42,052 bases of DNA from Deltaproteobacteria bacterium (GCA_016218925.1 JACRCR010000109.1:1-42052), one strand, 5' to 3'. Shown: positions 25,616 through 33,872, counted from the stretch's first letter. Notes: generated from the sequence alone by a model not told the origin. Translations and numbers: made by a program.

Positions 25616-28183
25616 ATGGCAACAACGAAGAGGCGAAACGGGCGAAGCGGTTTGGGGCGGGCGCTGGTGTCGGCGGGCCTCCTGATCCTGCTGTGCGAGT
25701 CGGGGATGGCTCGCGGCGCCGAGCAGGCCGCACCCGGCGGCGTCGCGGCGCCGAGTGGCGCGCCGTCGCGGTTGCAACCGGGGCAGTTACCGGTTCGCAA
25801 CGTCGTGCCCGGGGCCAACCCGGCTGCCGCGACCGCCGCGGCGCCGCCCGCTGCGCTGCCGGCGCGCGCGGTCGCACCCGGCGCGCCGCGCGCGACTACG
25901 CTGCCGCCGGGGTCGCTGCCGGCCGGTGCCAGTAGCGGAGCTGACGACTCCATCGTCCTCAACTTCGAGAACGCCGACATCCGCGAGGTCATTTACAGCC
26001 TGGCGGCGGCGATGAACATCAACTACTGGGTCGATCCGCGGGTGCAGGGCCAGGTGACGGTGCGCACCTCGGGCAAGCTTTCACGCGACGATCTGTTCCC
26101 GATCTTCCACCAACTGCTGCGCAACAATGGGTTCGCGGCGGTAAAGGCCGGAGACCTCTACTCGATCGTGCCGGCCGAGGAAGGCAAGACCAAGATCATC
26201 GGCCCCGGCCGTGATCTGGCCGACGAGAACCACTTCGTCATGAACATCGTCAAGGTGTTCCACGTCGGCGCCGAGCAGATGGCGCAGACGGTGACGCCTT
26301 TCGTCTCTCCTGGCGGCGACGTGATCGCGTTCGCGCGCTCGAATCTGCTCATCGTCACCGATATCGCCAGCAACGCCGATCGGTTGACCGAACTCGTTCG
26401 CACGTTCGATACGAACACCTTCGCCGAGCTCAATGCCAAGGTGTTCAAGGTCGAGCACGCGGTGCTCGAAGATCTCGCGGGCGAATTGCAGTCGATTCTG
26501 GAGGCCTATCATTCGACCGAGACCGGCAGCAGTGCTTACCTCATTCCACTGACGCGGCTCGGGGCGATCGCGGTGGTCGCGCAGGATCGCGCGGTGGTGA
26601 TGGCGGTCGAGTACTGGATGGGAGTGCTAGACGTCGAGTCCGAGGCCGGTGGGCGCCGGCAGGTTCACGTGTACCGGGTAGAGAACTCGAAGGCGGTGGA
26701 TCTGGCCGGTGTGCTGAGCGACGTGTACGGCGAGGGCGGCGGTGGTTCCCGCAGCGGGCGCTCGCAGCGCGGACGTTCCAGCGACGCGGCAGAATCCGGG
26801 GTCGGTCTGGGAGGCGGCCTGTCGCGCGCGTCGTCGGGGTCTTCGGCCTCGGGCCGGCGCAGCAACTCACGCTCGGGCAGTCTCGGGGCCGACGACAGCG
26901 GCGGCACCGCAGGCGGGCTCGGCGGCGGGGGTGGCGGGCTGGGAAGCAGCAGCGGTCGCGGCGGCAGCAGCCGCGGCGGCAGTGGCAGCCGCAGCCGCTC
27001 GCGCAGCAGCATCGGTGGCGGAGGCGGCGGCGGAGGAGGAGGAGGAAGCGTCATCCTTGGTGGTCCCGACAGCGAGAACGATCTGTTCGAGCAGGAGGTG
27101 CGCGTTGTCGAAGACGAAGTCACCAACTCTCTGGTCATCCTCGCGACGCCTCGCGACTATCAGACCGTGAGGACGGTCCTTCGCGATCTGGACGTGGTGC
27201 CGCGCCAGGTGCTGATCGAAGCGATGATCGCCGAAGTGACCCTTGGCGAGAACGATTCGCTGAGCATCATGCAGTCACTGCAGCCGTCCAATGCCGACAC
27301 CAAGGTCGGCACCGGCGATCAGGGCGGCTCGTACTTCGACCTTTTCGGCCGCGAGATCCGTGCGATCGGCTCGCTCGGTGCCGGCGGTATCCTCGGCACT
27401 TTCAGCAGCTATCGTGACGGGGTCGAGGTCTACAGAGGTGTCATCGACGCACAGGCCAGCCGCGGCAAGATCAAGGTCCTGTCGCGTCCCCATCTGATGA
27501 CGAGCGACAACCAGGAAGCCCGCATCCTGGTGGGCCAGGAAGTGCCCATCCTCACCAGTCAGTCCAACAGCACCGTGCAGACCAACTCGACCACGCAGAT
27601 CCTCCAGAGCGTGCAGTATCGCGATACCGGCATCATCATCCGTGTGCTGCCGCAGGTGAACTCGGAGGGGCTGGTCAACCTCGAGCTTTCGCAGGAGGTC
27701 AGCGAGATCGCTTCGGCCAAGCAGAGTGCCGACATCCAATCGCCGACCTTCACCACCCGCGAGGCCGAGACGACCGTGGTGGTCAACAGCGGTGAGACCA
27801 TCATCATCGGCGGCATCATTTCAGACGTGATGACCGAGGACCGCACCGGTGTGCCCTATCTGATGGACGTGCCGGTTCTCGGGCGTCTGTTCGGGAGCGA
27901 TTCGACGCAGCGCAGGCGCACGGAATTGATCATTCTGATCACGCCCTACGTCGTGCGCGATCGCGAAGAGGCGGAGGCGGTCACCGATCAGTTCCGCCGC
28001 CGCGTAGACAACGTCTTGCAGGAAGTCGACAAGAGCAATCCAGTCGATCCGGCTCCGCACACGTTGATACTCGAGATCGATCCGGGGGCGGGACGCGACG
28101 CGGTTGCGCCGAAGGCCTCGACCAGAGTGCCGGTGCCGCCTCCTGACGGTGGGCCGATCCCGCTCGATTTCGACCGCCCGTAG
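25616..28183 (+). CDS. gspD: outer-membrane secretin GspD
   Basis: This 855-residue protein has a signal peptide ending near ARGA (about residue 35), then a Pro/Ala-rich linker, the N0 domain (from about 108: SIVLNFENADIREVIYSLAAAMNINYWV) and N1-N2 domains. A Gly/Ser/Arg-rich insert covers about 372-480. The N3 and secretin core follow (VLIEAMIAEVTLGENDSL; VPILTSQSNSTVQTNSTTQ; RDTGIIIRVLPQVNSEGLVNLELSQEVSE; GETIIIGGIISDVMTEDRTGVPYL). It forms the outer-membrane pore. It is about 150-200 residues longer than usual GspD, mostly from the insert. ATG 25616 directly precedes the signal peptide; a GTG at 25598 is less likely. No lipobox is seen. Confidence 0.93.
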   Translation: MATTKRRNGRSGLGRALVSAGLLILLCESGMARGAEQAAPGGVAAPSGAPSRLQPGQLPVRNVVPGANPAAATAAAPPAALPARAVAPGAPRATTLPPGSLPAGASSGADDSIVLNFENADIREVIYSLAAAMNINYWVDPRVQGQVTVRTSGKLSRDDLFPIFHQLLRNNGFAAVKAGDLYSIVPAEEGKTKIIGPGRDLADENHFVMNIVKVFHVGAEQMAQTVTPFVSPGGDVIAFARSNLLIVTDIASNADRLTELVRTFDTNTFAELNAKVFKVEHAVLEDLAGELQSILEAYHSTETGSSAYLIPLTRLGAIAVVAQDRAVVMAVEYWMGVLDVESEAGGRRQVHVYRVENSKAVDLAGVLSDVYGEGGGGSRSGRSQRGRSSDAAESGVGLGGGLSRASSGSSASGRRSNSRSGSLGADDSGGTAGGLGGGGGGLGSSSGRGGSSRGGSGSRSRSRSSIGGGGGGGGGGGSVILGGPDSENDLFEQEVRVVEDEVTNSLVILATPRDYQTVRTVLRDLDVVPRQVLIEAMIAEVTLGENDSLSIMQSLQPSNADTKVGTGDQGGSYFDLFGREIRAIGSLGAGGILGTFSSYRDGVEVYRGVIDAQASRGKIKVLSRPHLMTSDNQEARILVGQEVPILTSQSNSTVQTNSTTQILQSVQYRDTGIIIRVLPQVNSEGLVNLELSQEVSEIASAKQSADIQSPTFTTREAETTVVVNSGETIIIGGIISDVMTEDRTGVPYLMDVPVLGRLFGSDSTQRRRTELIILITPYVVRDREEAEAVTDQFRRRVDNVLQEVDKSNPVDPAPHTLILEIDPGAGRDAVAPKASTRVPVPPPDGGPIPLDFDRP

Positions 28184-28197
28184 CGTTAGGAGTTGGT

Positions 28198-28234
28198 TGA
28201 AGATCCGACTCCGGGGACAAGCCGGCGATCTTCA
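28198..28234 (+). other. stem-loop after gspD
   Basis: TGAAGATC (28198-28205) pairs perfectly with GATCTTCA (28227-28234), and an inner CCGG/CCGG stem can form between them. It sits 15 bases after the gspD stop in the 113-base gap before the ferredoxin gene. There is no T tract, so it may stabilise or process the end of the secretion message rather than terminate it. Confidence 0.5.
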
Positions 28235-28296
28235 GGCCGCGCGCCGTACGTCCGCCGCCGTGAGCGGCCAGTGAGCTTGCAGAGGAATCTCGCCCG

Positions 28297-29514
28297 ATGA
28301 CGACCAAGATCACCGAAGAATGCATCAACTGCGGCGCGTGCGAACCGGAGTGCCCGAACACCGCGATCTACGCCGGCGCTGTCGAGTACGAGTGGCAGGG
28401 CGCCAAGCAGCGCGCGCTTTCAGACGATTTCTATTACATCGTTCCCGAGAAGTGCACCGAGTGTGTCGGCTTCTTCGACCGCGAGGCGTGCGCGGCGGCG
28501 TGTCCGGTCGATTGCTGCATCCCCGACCCGGACTGCCCCGAGACCGAAGAGGTACTGATAGCGCGGGCCAAGCTGCTGCATCCCGACAAACAGTTCGCCA
28601 CCGCGGTGCCGTCGCGCTTCCGCAAGACCGAACGAGCCGAGCCTCTGCCGGCGCGAGGCGCGTCCGCGGTGGTCGAGCCGGCGCCTGCGCAGTCGCAGCC
28701 CGCGCCGGTCGCTGCGCCGCAGGCCGCTGCCGCAGTGCAACCGGTCGCGCCGCAGAAGCCCGCGGTAGCGACGCCGCCAAGCGCGGCGCCGCAGCCCCCG
28801 ACGCCGCAGGCCGCTGCCGCTCAGTCCGCGCCGGTCGCTGAGCAGAGGCCCGCCGCAGCGGCGCGAACGGTTGCGCCGCACGAGCCCGCTTCCGAGCTTT
28901 CGCCGACCGCGGCATCGGCTGGCGCGAGCGCGGACAGCCGCGGCGATGACGGTTCTGTGCGGACGCTTCCTCGTGCGACGACCACCGCCAACTTCGAGAC
29001 GCTCAGAGATGCAGTGTGCGGTCCCCGTTCGGCGCACCGGTCGCTGCTCGGACGGTTGGCAGGTCGGCTGGGCCGCGCCGGCGCACGCGGCAACGGATCG
29101 CCGGGCTTCGACGGATTCAGTTCGGCGGCGTTCGAATCCAAACGCGAACGCGAACGGCGCTACGGAGAAGTGTACCGCGTCGAGGAACACCACGGCGGTT
29201 ACTACGTTCGTCTGGAGTTACCGCGCACGGTACCACCGTCGGCCGCCAAGGCGCGACTGGGAATCGGCGACGAGATGCCCGACTACGACGTCGACGTGAC
29301 GCTGAGCGCACCGGAGTTGACGGTGAGCGGTCACGTCGCGCAGCCGGATCTGCGCGCACTGTGCGGCATATCTTCGGCGTTCCCGCCGGATTTTCGCACC
29401 TCGATCCACCTGGCGGGAAGCCTCGGCGGACTCGGATATCGATACTCCGACAAGGTGCTCGAGATCGTGGTGTCACGGCGGCAGGACCGACGCACTGGAC
29501 GTCCGAGCGCGTGA
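28297..29514 (+). CDS. 2[4Fe-4S] ferredoxin fused to an alpha-crystallin-like domain
   Basis: This 405-residue protein has two complete cluster motifs: Cys9, 12, 15, 19 (CINCGACEPECP) and Cys53, 56, 65, 69 (CTEC, eight residues, CAAACP), as in YfhL/FdxN-type ferredoxins. Residues from about 115 to 235 are a Pro/Ala/Gln-rich linker. The last part (about 289-395) reads YRVEEHHGGYYVRLELPR, YDVDVTLSAPELTVSGHV and LGYRYSDKVLEIVV, which has the strand order and final hydrophobic motif of alpha-crystallin/Hsp20 or ArsA-HSP20-like domains. The ferredoxin role is electron transfer; the role of the fused domain is unknown. It overlaps the next gene (GTGA), tying it to the KAS III pair. The Hsp20 likeness is by eye only. 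Confidence 0.78.
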   Translation: MTTKITEECINCGACEPECPNTAIYAGAVEYEWQGAKQRALSDDFYYIVPEKCTECVGFFDREACAAACPVDCCIPDPDCPETEEVLIARAKLLHPDKQFATAVPSRFRKTERAEPLPARGASAVVEPAPAQSQPAPVAAPQAAAAVQPVAPQKPAVATPPSAAPQPPTPQAAAAQSAPVAEQRPAAAARTVAPHEPASELSPTAASAGASADSRGDDGSVRTLPRATTTANFETLRDAVCGPRSAHRSLLGRLAGRLGRAGARGNGSPGFDGFSSAAFESKRERERRYGEVYRVEEHHGGYYVRLELPRTVPPSAAKARLGIGDEMPDYDVDVTLSAPELTVSGHVAQPDLRALCGISSAFPPDFRTSIHLAGSLGGLGYRYSDKVLEIVVSRRQDRRTGRPSA

Positions 29515-30518
29515 ATACCGTTCGACTTTCCGCGATCCAAGCCGAGCTCGGGCCGATTGTCGTCAGCGACGCAGAACTTGCACTCCTGTACGGGCTGCCC
29601 GAGCGGGAGGTGGCGCGCTACTCGCGAGGCCGCACTCGCCTGGAGAGCCCCGATGGTGAGGGGCCGACGGCGCTGGCGGCACGCGCGGCCGCGCGCCTGC
29701 TCGCGGCGCGGGACCTCACAGCAACCGACATCGACTTCCTGATCTTCGCCACCAACACGCCGGACATGTTCTTTCCCGGCTCGGGCGTTCTGCTTCAGAA
29801 CGCGCTCGGATGCCGCACTGTTGGCGGTCTCGACGTGCGCGGGCAGTGCACCGGGTTCCTGGTTGCGCTCGACGTTGCACGGCGCTTCGTGGCTACCGGG
29901 AGCTACGGCCGGGTGTTGGTAGCGGCGGCCGATACGCCATCACACTTCAATGCCCGCGACGGTCGAAGTCCGAGACTCGCATGCGCGATGGGCGACAGCG
30001 CCGTGGCGGCGCTGCTCGAGCCGGGCGCGGAGCAGGGAAACATTCTGGCGATTTCGGTCCACACCGACGGATCGCGTGCGGCGGACTACTGGTGCGAGTA
30101 CCCGGCCAGCCGTCACTTCGAAGGACCGGAGCTGTCGTTACGCAACCGCCTTCCGGTGGCGGCGGTTGCGGCAGGGAAGCATTTTCCCACGGCCGACTTC
30201 GCGGCGCTGCGCGACCTGGCGCTGGAGCGCGTTCCGTCGGTTCTCGACGAGGCTCTGGCGAAGGCCGACTGCCGGCGCGCCGACGTCGCTGTGATCGCGC
30301 ACGTCGACCCGGACGTCGAGCGCGAGCTCGGCGCCGCGATCGCGACGCGCGTGGGACGCGTGGTCACGTCGGACCTGTTGTATTCGGGAGGCGCGTCGGT
30401 GGGAGTGCTGCTCGCGCGCAGCGTAGCTTCGGGAGCGGTGCAGCCCGGCCAGACGGTTGCGCTGCTCACCAGCGGAGCGGGCGCTTCGTGGGGTGCCGCG
30501 ATCGTGCGGCAGCAGTGA
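29511..30518 (+). CDS. KAS III-like thiolase-fold enzyme lacking the catalytic Asn
   Basis: This 335-residue protein has the thiolase fold of 3-oxoacyl-ACP synthase III. It retains Cys113 in VRGQCTGFLVALDVA and His264 in VIAHVDPDVE, but the YGNT motif that supplies the third catalytic residue is replaced by YSGG at 291-294. The usual His-to-Asn spacing of 30 puts Gly294 in place of Asn. The enzyme may do acyl transfer without decarboxylative condensation, or may form a heterodimer with the next protein. It starts with GTG 29511 inside the ferredoxin stop. Identity to the neighbour is modest, yet both have 335 residues. Confidence 0.8.
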   Translation: MNTVRLSAIQAELGPIVVSDAELALLYGLPEREVARYSRGRTRLESPDGEGPTALAARAAARLLAARDLTATDIDFLIFATNTPDMFFPGSGVLLQNALGCRTVGGLDVRGQCTGFLVALDVARRFVATGSYGRVLVAAADTPSHFNARDGRSPRLACAMGDSAVAALLEPGAEQGNILAISVHTDGSRAADYWCEYPASRHFEGPELSLRNRLPVAAVAAGKHFPTADFAALRDLALERVPSVLDEALAKADCRRADVAVIAHVDPDVERELGAAIATRVGRVVTSDLLYSGGASVGVLLARSVASGAVQPGQTVALLTSGAGASWGAAIVRQQ

Positions 30519-30529
30519 GGAGGGCGGTG

Positions 30530-31537
30530 ATGGAGTTGCCGAAGCGTTCGCACATTCTGGGAGCCGGCTTCGAACTGCCGCGTACGGTGGTAACCAACGA
30601 CGAACTCTCCGCGGTGCTCGACACCAGCGACGAGTGGATTCATCAGCGCAGCGGTATCCGCGAGCGACGTTACGTGGACGACGGCGAGGGAAGTTCGGCG
30701 CTGGCCGAGCGCGCCGCGCGCAAGGCGATCGCCGCGGCCGGTCTGGAGCCGGGTGACATCGACCTGCTGATCTGCGCCACGCTCAGTCCCGACGTCGACT
30801 TCCCCGGCAACTCCTCGTTCATCCAGCAGCGCCTAGGTCTGGCCGGGATCCTGGCCTTCGACGTGCGCAACCAGTGTTCGAGCTTTCTGTACATGCTTTC
30901 GGTCGCGGATCAGTACGTTCGCACCGGCGGTGCCCGTCACGTGCTGGTGATCGGCAGCGAGGTGCACTCCAGCGGAATCGAGTACGCCGATCGCAGCCGC
31001 CACGTCACGGTGCTGTTCGGTGACGGTGCCGGTGCGGTGGTGGTCGGCGCTTCGCCCGACGGCGAGCGAGGACTGCTGACGATCAACCTGCACTGCGAAG
31101 GAGCCTACGCGGACAAACTGTGCTTGCTCGGCCCCGGTTCGCTGCGCAAGCCGAGGCTCGCACTGGACTGGACGCCGGCGGACATCTACGGCTGGCCGCA
31201 GATGGACGGCCGTTTCGTGTTCCGTCACGCGGTCAAGCGCATGGGCGAGTGCATCGAGGAAGCACTCGCAGTCATCGGTGCGAGCAAGGACGACATCCGC
31301 ATGCTGCTGCCGCACCAGGCCAACCTGCGCATCAATCAACTGGTGGCGATGGGGCTCCGGATCGACGACGAGCGCATGGCCAACAACATCGAGCGTTACG
31401 GCAACACCACCGCCGCCACGATCCCGATCCTGCTCGCCGAAACTCTCGATGCGGGGCGCATTCACGACAACGACCTGGTGTGTCTGGCCGCTTTCGGATC
31501 GGGGTTCACGTGGGCCGCGGCGCTGCTGCGCTGGTAG
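30530..31537 (+). CDS. 3-oxoacyl-ACP synthase III (FabH family), full catalytic triad
   Basis: This 335-residue enzyme has the complete KAS III triad: Cys116 in VRNQCSSFLYML, His262 in LLPHQANLRINQL and Asn292 in RYGNTTAATIPILLAE. The entry SHILGAGFELPRTVVTNDEL and DTSDEWIHQRSGIRERRY are typical. The reaction is a Claisen condensation of an acyl-CoA with malonyl-ACP. GGAGG is placed six bases before ATG 30530. Because it is paired with a degenerate partner and a ferredoxin fusion rather than other fatty acid synthesis genes, it might serve specialised lipid synthesis, so fabH is not assigned. WPQMDGRFVFRHAVKRM is a normal KAS III segment. Confidence 0.87.
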   Translation: MELPKRSHILGAGFELPRTVVTNDELSAVLDTSDEWIHQRSGIRERRYVDDGEGSSALAERAARKAIAAAGLEPGDIDLLICATLSPDVDFPGNSSFIQQRLGLAGILAFDVRNQCSSFLYMLSVADQYVRTGGARHVLVIGSEVHSSGIEYADRSRHVTVLFGDGAGAVVVGASPDGERGLLTINLHCEGAYADKLCLLGPGSLRKPRLALDWTPADIYGWPQMDGRFVFRHAVKRMGECIEEALAVIGASKDDIRMLLPHQANLRINQLVAMGLRIDDERMANNIERYGNTTAATIPILLAETLDAGRIHDNDLVCLAAFGSGFTWAAALLRW

Positions 31538-31555
31538 CGAGGTGAGGCAACTACG

Positions 31556-32473
31556 TTGATCGACCTGAGTGCCCGCGTCGGCGATCTCGAGCTTGCAACG
31601 CCGATAGTGGCGGCTTCGGGAACCTACGGGTACGGACTCGAATACGACGGACTGGTCGACTGGTCACGACTCGGAGGAATCTCGGTCAAGGGCCTGTCTG
31701 CCGAGCCCTCAAAGGGGCACCCGGCGCCGCGCATGGTCGAGACCCCGGCCGGGATGCTCAACGCCATCGGCCTGCAGAACATCGGCGCCGAGGCGTTTCT
31801 GCGCGACAAGTTGCCGCGCCTGCGCACTCTCGGTCCCAGGATCATCATCAACTGCTGGGGCAACACCACCGAGGACTTCATCCGCATCGTCGAAGGGCTC
31901 GAGGCGGCCGAAGGGATCGACGTGCTCGAACTCAATCTTTCGTGTCCGCACAAGCACGAATGGGGCGGAGTGCTGGCCGCCGATGCCGGGGTGACCGCCG
32001 CGGTGGTGAGCGCAGTGCGCAGCCGCACCAGGCGGCGGCTGTGGGTCAAGCTGTCTCCCAACGTCACCGACATCACGGAGATCGCGCGCGCCGCCGAAGC
32101 GGCCGGCGCGGATGCGCTGACGGTGATGAACACCGTACGCGGGATGGTCATCGACGTCGAAAAGCGCCGCCCGGCCCTGGCCAACGGCAGCGGCGGACTG
32201 TCGGGTCCGGCGATCAGGCCGGTGGCGGTGTACATGGTCTGGCAGACCGTCGGCGCGGTGACGATCCCGGTGGTCGGCGCCGGTGGCATCATCAGCGGCC
32301 ACGACGCAGCCGAATTCCTGATGGCCGGAGCCGCGGCGTGTCAGGTCGGGACGGCCTCGCTGTACGATCCGGCAGCGCCGGCTCGCATTGCCGGCGAACT
32401 GGCCAAGGTGATCGCGTCGCTCGGCGAGTCGCGAGTCCGCGACCTGATCGGCTGCGCGCGCAAGGCCTCCTGA
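31556..32473 (+). CDS. pyrD: dihydroorotate dehydrogenase, class 1B catalytic subunit
   Basis: This 305-residue FMN enzyme oxidises dihydroorotate to orotate in pyrimidine synthesis. The catalytic base is Cys130 in LELNLSCPHKHEWGG, marking class 1 rather than class 2 (Ser). FMN-binding motifs include SGTYGYG, KGLSAEPSKGHPAPRMVE, NAIGLQNIG, LWVKLSPNVTDI and VVGAGGIISGHDAAEFLMAGA. Class 1B normally works with PyrK, an iron-sulfur flavoprotein; no pyrK is present in this window. The start is TTG 31556 behind GGTGAGG. It closes the operon that begins with the ferredoxin fusion. Confidence 0.92.
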   Translation: MIDLSARVGDLELATPIVAASGTYGYGLEYDGLVDWSRLGGISVKGLSAEPSKGHPAPRMVETPAGMLNAIGLQNIGAEAFLRDKLPRLRTLGPRIIINCWGNTTEDFIRIVEGLEAAEGIDVLELNLSCPHKHEWGGVLAADAGVTAAVVSAVRSRTRRRLWVKLSPNVTDITEIARAAEAAGADALTVMNTVRGMVIDVEKRRPALANGSGGLSGPAIRPVAVYMVWQTVGAVTIPVVGAGGIISGHDAAEFLMAGAAACQVGTASLYDPAAPARIAGELAKVIASLGESRVRDLIGCARKAS

Positions 32474-32510
32474 TCACGCTCCGTTTCCTCGTTGGAACCC
32501 GATTGGCGGT

Positions 32511-32539
32511 TTGACCCCGTTGGAGGCGGGGGCTAGACT
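32511..32539 (+). promoter_or_regulatory. sigma-70 type promoter of carD
   Basis: TTGACC (32511-32516) and TAGACT (32534-32539) are separated by exactly 17 bases; both match the consensus at most positions. Transcription would begin near 32546, giving a leader of about 34 bases that contains the GGGAGG ribosome site of carD. It starts 38 bases after the pyrD stop. Confidence 0.8.
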
Positions 32540-32579
32540 TCGCCGGGCTTCTTCCTGCCCTTACCCGGGAGGTTTCAAC

Positions 32580-33065
32580 TTGGAGTACAAAGTCGGAGAT
32601 AAGGTCGTCTATCCCGCCCATGGCGTGGGCGTGATCGAGGACGTGGAGTCGCGGACGATCTCGGGTGCCAAGGCGATGTTCTACAGCCTGCGCATCATCG
32701 ACTCCGACATGAAGATCCTGATCCCCACCGCCAAGTCCAAGTCGGTGGGCCTTCGCCGGGTGATCGGCAAGGACATGGTCAACAAGGTCTACAAGGTGCT
32801 GCGCGAGAAGCGGGTTACGGTGGACCAGGCGACCTGGAACCGGCGCTACCGCGAGTACACCGAAAAGATCAAGACCGGGTCGGTGCTCGAAATCGCCGAG
32901 GTTCTGCGCGACCTGTTCATGCTCAAGGGAGACAAGGAACTGTCTTTCGGCGAGCGCAAGATGCTCGATACTGCCCGCAACCTCCTGGTCAAGGAACTGG
33001 CGATCGCCAAGGCCAACACCGAGGAGAACATCATGGAAGAGCTCAAGACCATCTTCGGGCACTGA
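32580..33065 (+). CDS. carD: CarD-family RNA polymerase-binding transcription regulator
   Basis: This 161-residue protein starts at TTG 32580, seven bases after GGGAGG, so mature translation begins MEYKVGDKVVYPAHGVGVIEDV, the exact CarD/TRCF RNA polymerase-interaction domain start. The C-terminal part is helical (YREYTEKIKTGSVLEIAEVLRDLFMLKGDKELSFGERKML), the module that touches promoter DNA in CarD/CdnL. These proteins stabilise open promoter complexes, often at rRNA promoters. Longer upstream readings in this frame would run through the promoter and are unlikely. The gene is bounded by its own promoter and terminator, so it is a single-gene unit. Confidence 0.95.
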   Translation: MEYKVGDKVVYPAHGVGVIEDVESRTISGAKAMFYSLRIIDSDMKILIPTAKSKSVGLRRVIGKDMVNKVYKVLREKRVTVDQATWNRRYREYTEKIKTGSVLEIAEVLRDLFMLKGDKELSFGERKMLDTARNLLVKELAIAKANTEENIMEELKTIFGH

Positions 33066-33106
33066 GCGCCGGGCGGGCGCTTCGACGCTGCTGACACGAC
33101 ACGAGA

Positions 33107-33138
33107 GGCCGGGGGTGCACATGCGCCTCCGGCCTTTT
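33107..33138 (+). terminator. Rho-independent terminator after carD
   Basis: GGCCGGGGG (33107-33115) pairs with CCTCCGGCC (33126-33134), with one G-U pair, around a ten-base loop. TTTT follows at 33135-33138, with more T residues shortly after. It lies 42 bases past the carD stop. Confidence 0.85.
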
Positions 33139-33166
33139 GCGTTTGCCCGCGGCGTGTCTCTATGTT
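33137..33166 (+). promoter_or_regulatory. candidate promoter of ispD, possibly leaderless
   Basis: TTGCGT (33137-33142) and TATGTT (33161-33166) are 18 bases apart. The -10 box ends seven bases before ATG 33174, so the message would have no leader; no Shine-Dalgarno sequence is present, which agrees. The -35 box is only half-matched. Confidence 0.45.
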
Positions 33167-33173
33167 CGCGCCG

Positions 33174-33872
33174 ATGCGCGTCGCTTTGCTGATACCGGCG
33201 GCCGGAAGCGGCAGCCGTCTCGGTTACCGCGAGCCCAAGGCGCTGGTCGATGTCGGCGGTGCGTCGCTGCTGCGGCGCACGCTGGAACGACTCGCCGTTG
33301 CCGCCACTTTCGTCGAAACGGTCGTGCTGGTTCCCGCCGGCGCCGTATCTGCGTGCGAGGCAGCGGTGGCGGAGCCGCCGGCCGCACTCGGCCGCTGCGT
33401 GGTGCGCGTCGGTGGAGCCACGAGGCAGGAGTCCGTGCGTCGCGGTCTGATCGCGCTGTCCAGCGATGCCGAGATCGTGTGTGTGCACGACGCGGCGCGC
33501 CCGCTGGCGGCGGCGGTTACCGTCCGCGAAGTTCTCTCTCGCGCGCAGCGCAGCGGCGCCGCTACCGCAGCGGCGCGTCCCACCGACAGTGTTCGCATCG
33601 AGGAAGGAGAAGCGACGCGCGCGCTGGATCGTGGGTGTCTATGGCTGGTCGAGACGCCGCAAGCGTTTCGTCGTGAGCTGCTCGAACGTGCGCACAGAGA
33701 GGCAGAGCGTGACCGGATCAGCGCGACCGACGATGCCTCGCTGGTCGAGGGGCTCGGGCAGCGCATCGAGGTCGTCGAGAGCGCCGGCCCCAACTTCAAG
33801 GTCACGGTAGAGGCCGATCTGGTGCTGGTGCGCGAGATGCTTGCGCGCGAGGCGCGCGCAGCGCGTCGTTGA
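33174..33872 (+). CDS. ispD: 2-C-methyl-D-erythritol 4-phosphate cytidylyltransferase IspD
   Basis: This 232-residue enzyme transfers CMP to methylerythritol phosphate in the non-mevalonate isoprenoid pathway. The nucleotide loop AAGSGSRLGYREPKAL (from residue 9), VRVGGATRQESVRRGL, VCVHDAARPL and LVETPQAFRRELLERAH, with ATDDASLVE, are all family signatures. ATG 33174 is preferred over 33162 because a -10-like box spans 33161-33166. The last 71 bases overlap the end of larE on the other strand. The separate ispF gene, sometimes fused, is not visible nearby. Confidence 0.92.
   Translation: MRVALLIPAAGSGSRLGYREPKALVDVGGASLLRRTLERLAVAATFVETVVLVPAGAVSACEAAVAEPPAALGRCVVRVGGATRQESVRRGLIALSSDAEIVCVHDAARPLAAAVTVREVLSRAQRSGAATAAARPTDSVRIEEGEATRALDRGCLWLVETPQAFRRELLERAHREAERDRISATDDASLVEGLGQRIEVVESAGPNFKVTVEADLVLVREMLAREARAARR

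Noticed and set aside
26730..27050. Gly/Ser/Arg repeat in gspD considered as a separate repeat element or CRISPR-like array
   Set aside because: There is no regular spacing or repeated unit; it is a low-complexity in-frame insert of the secretin.
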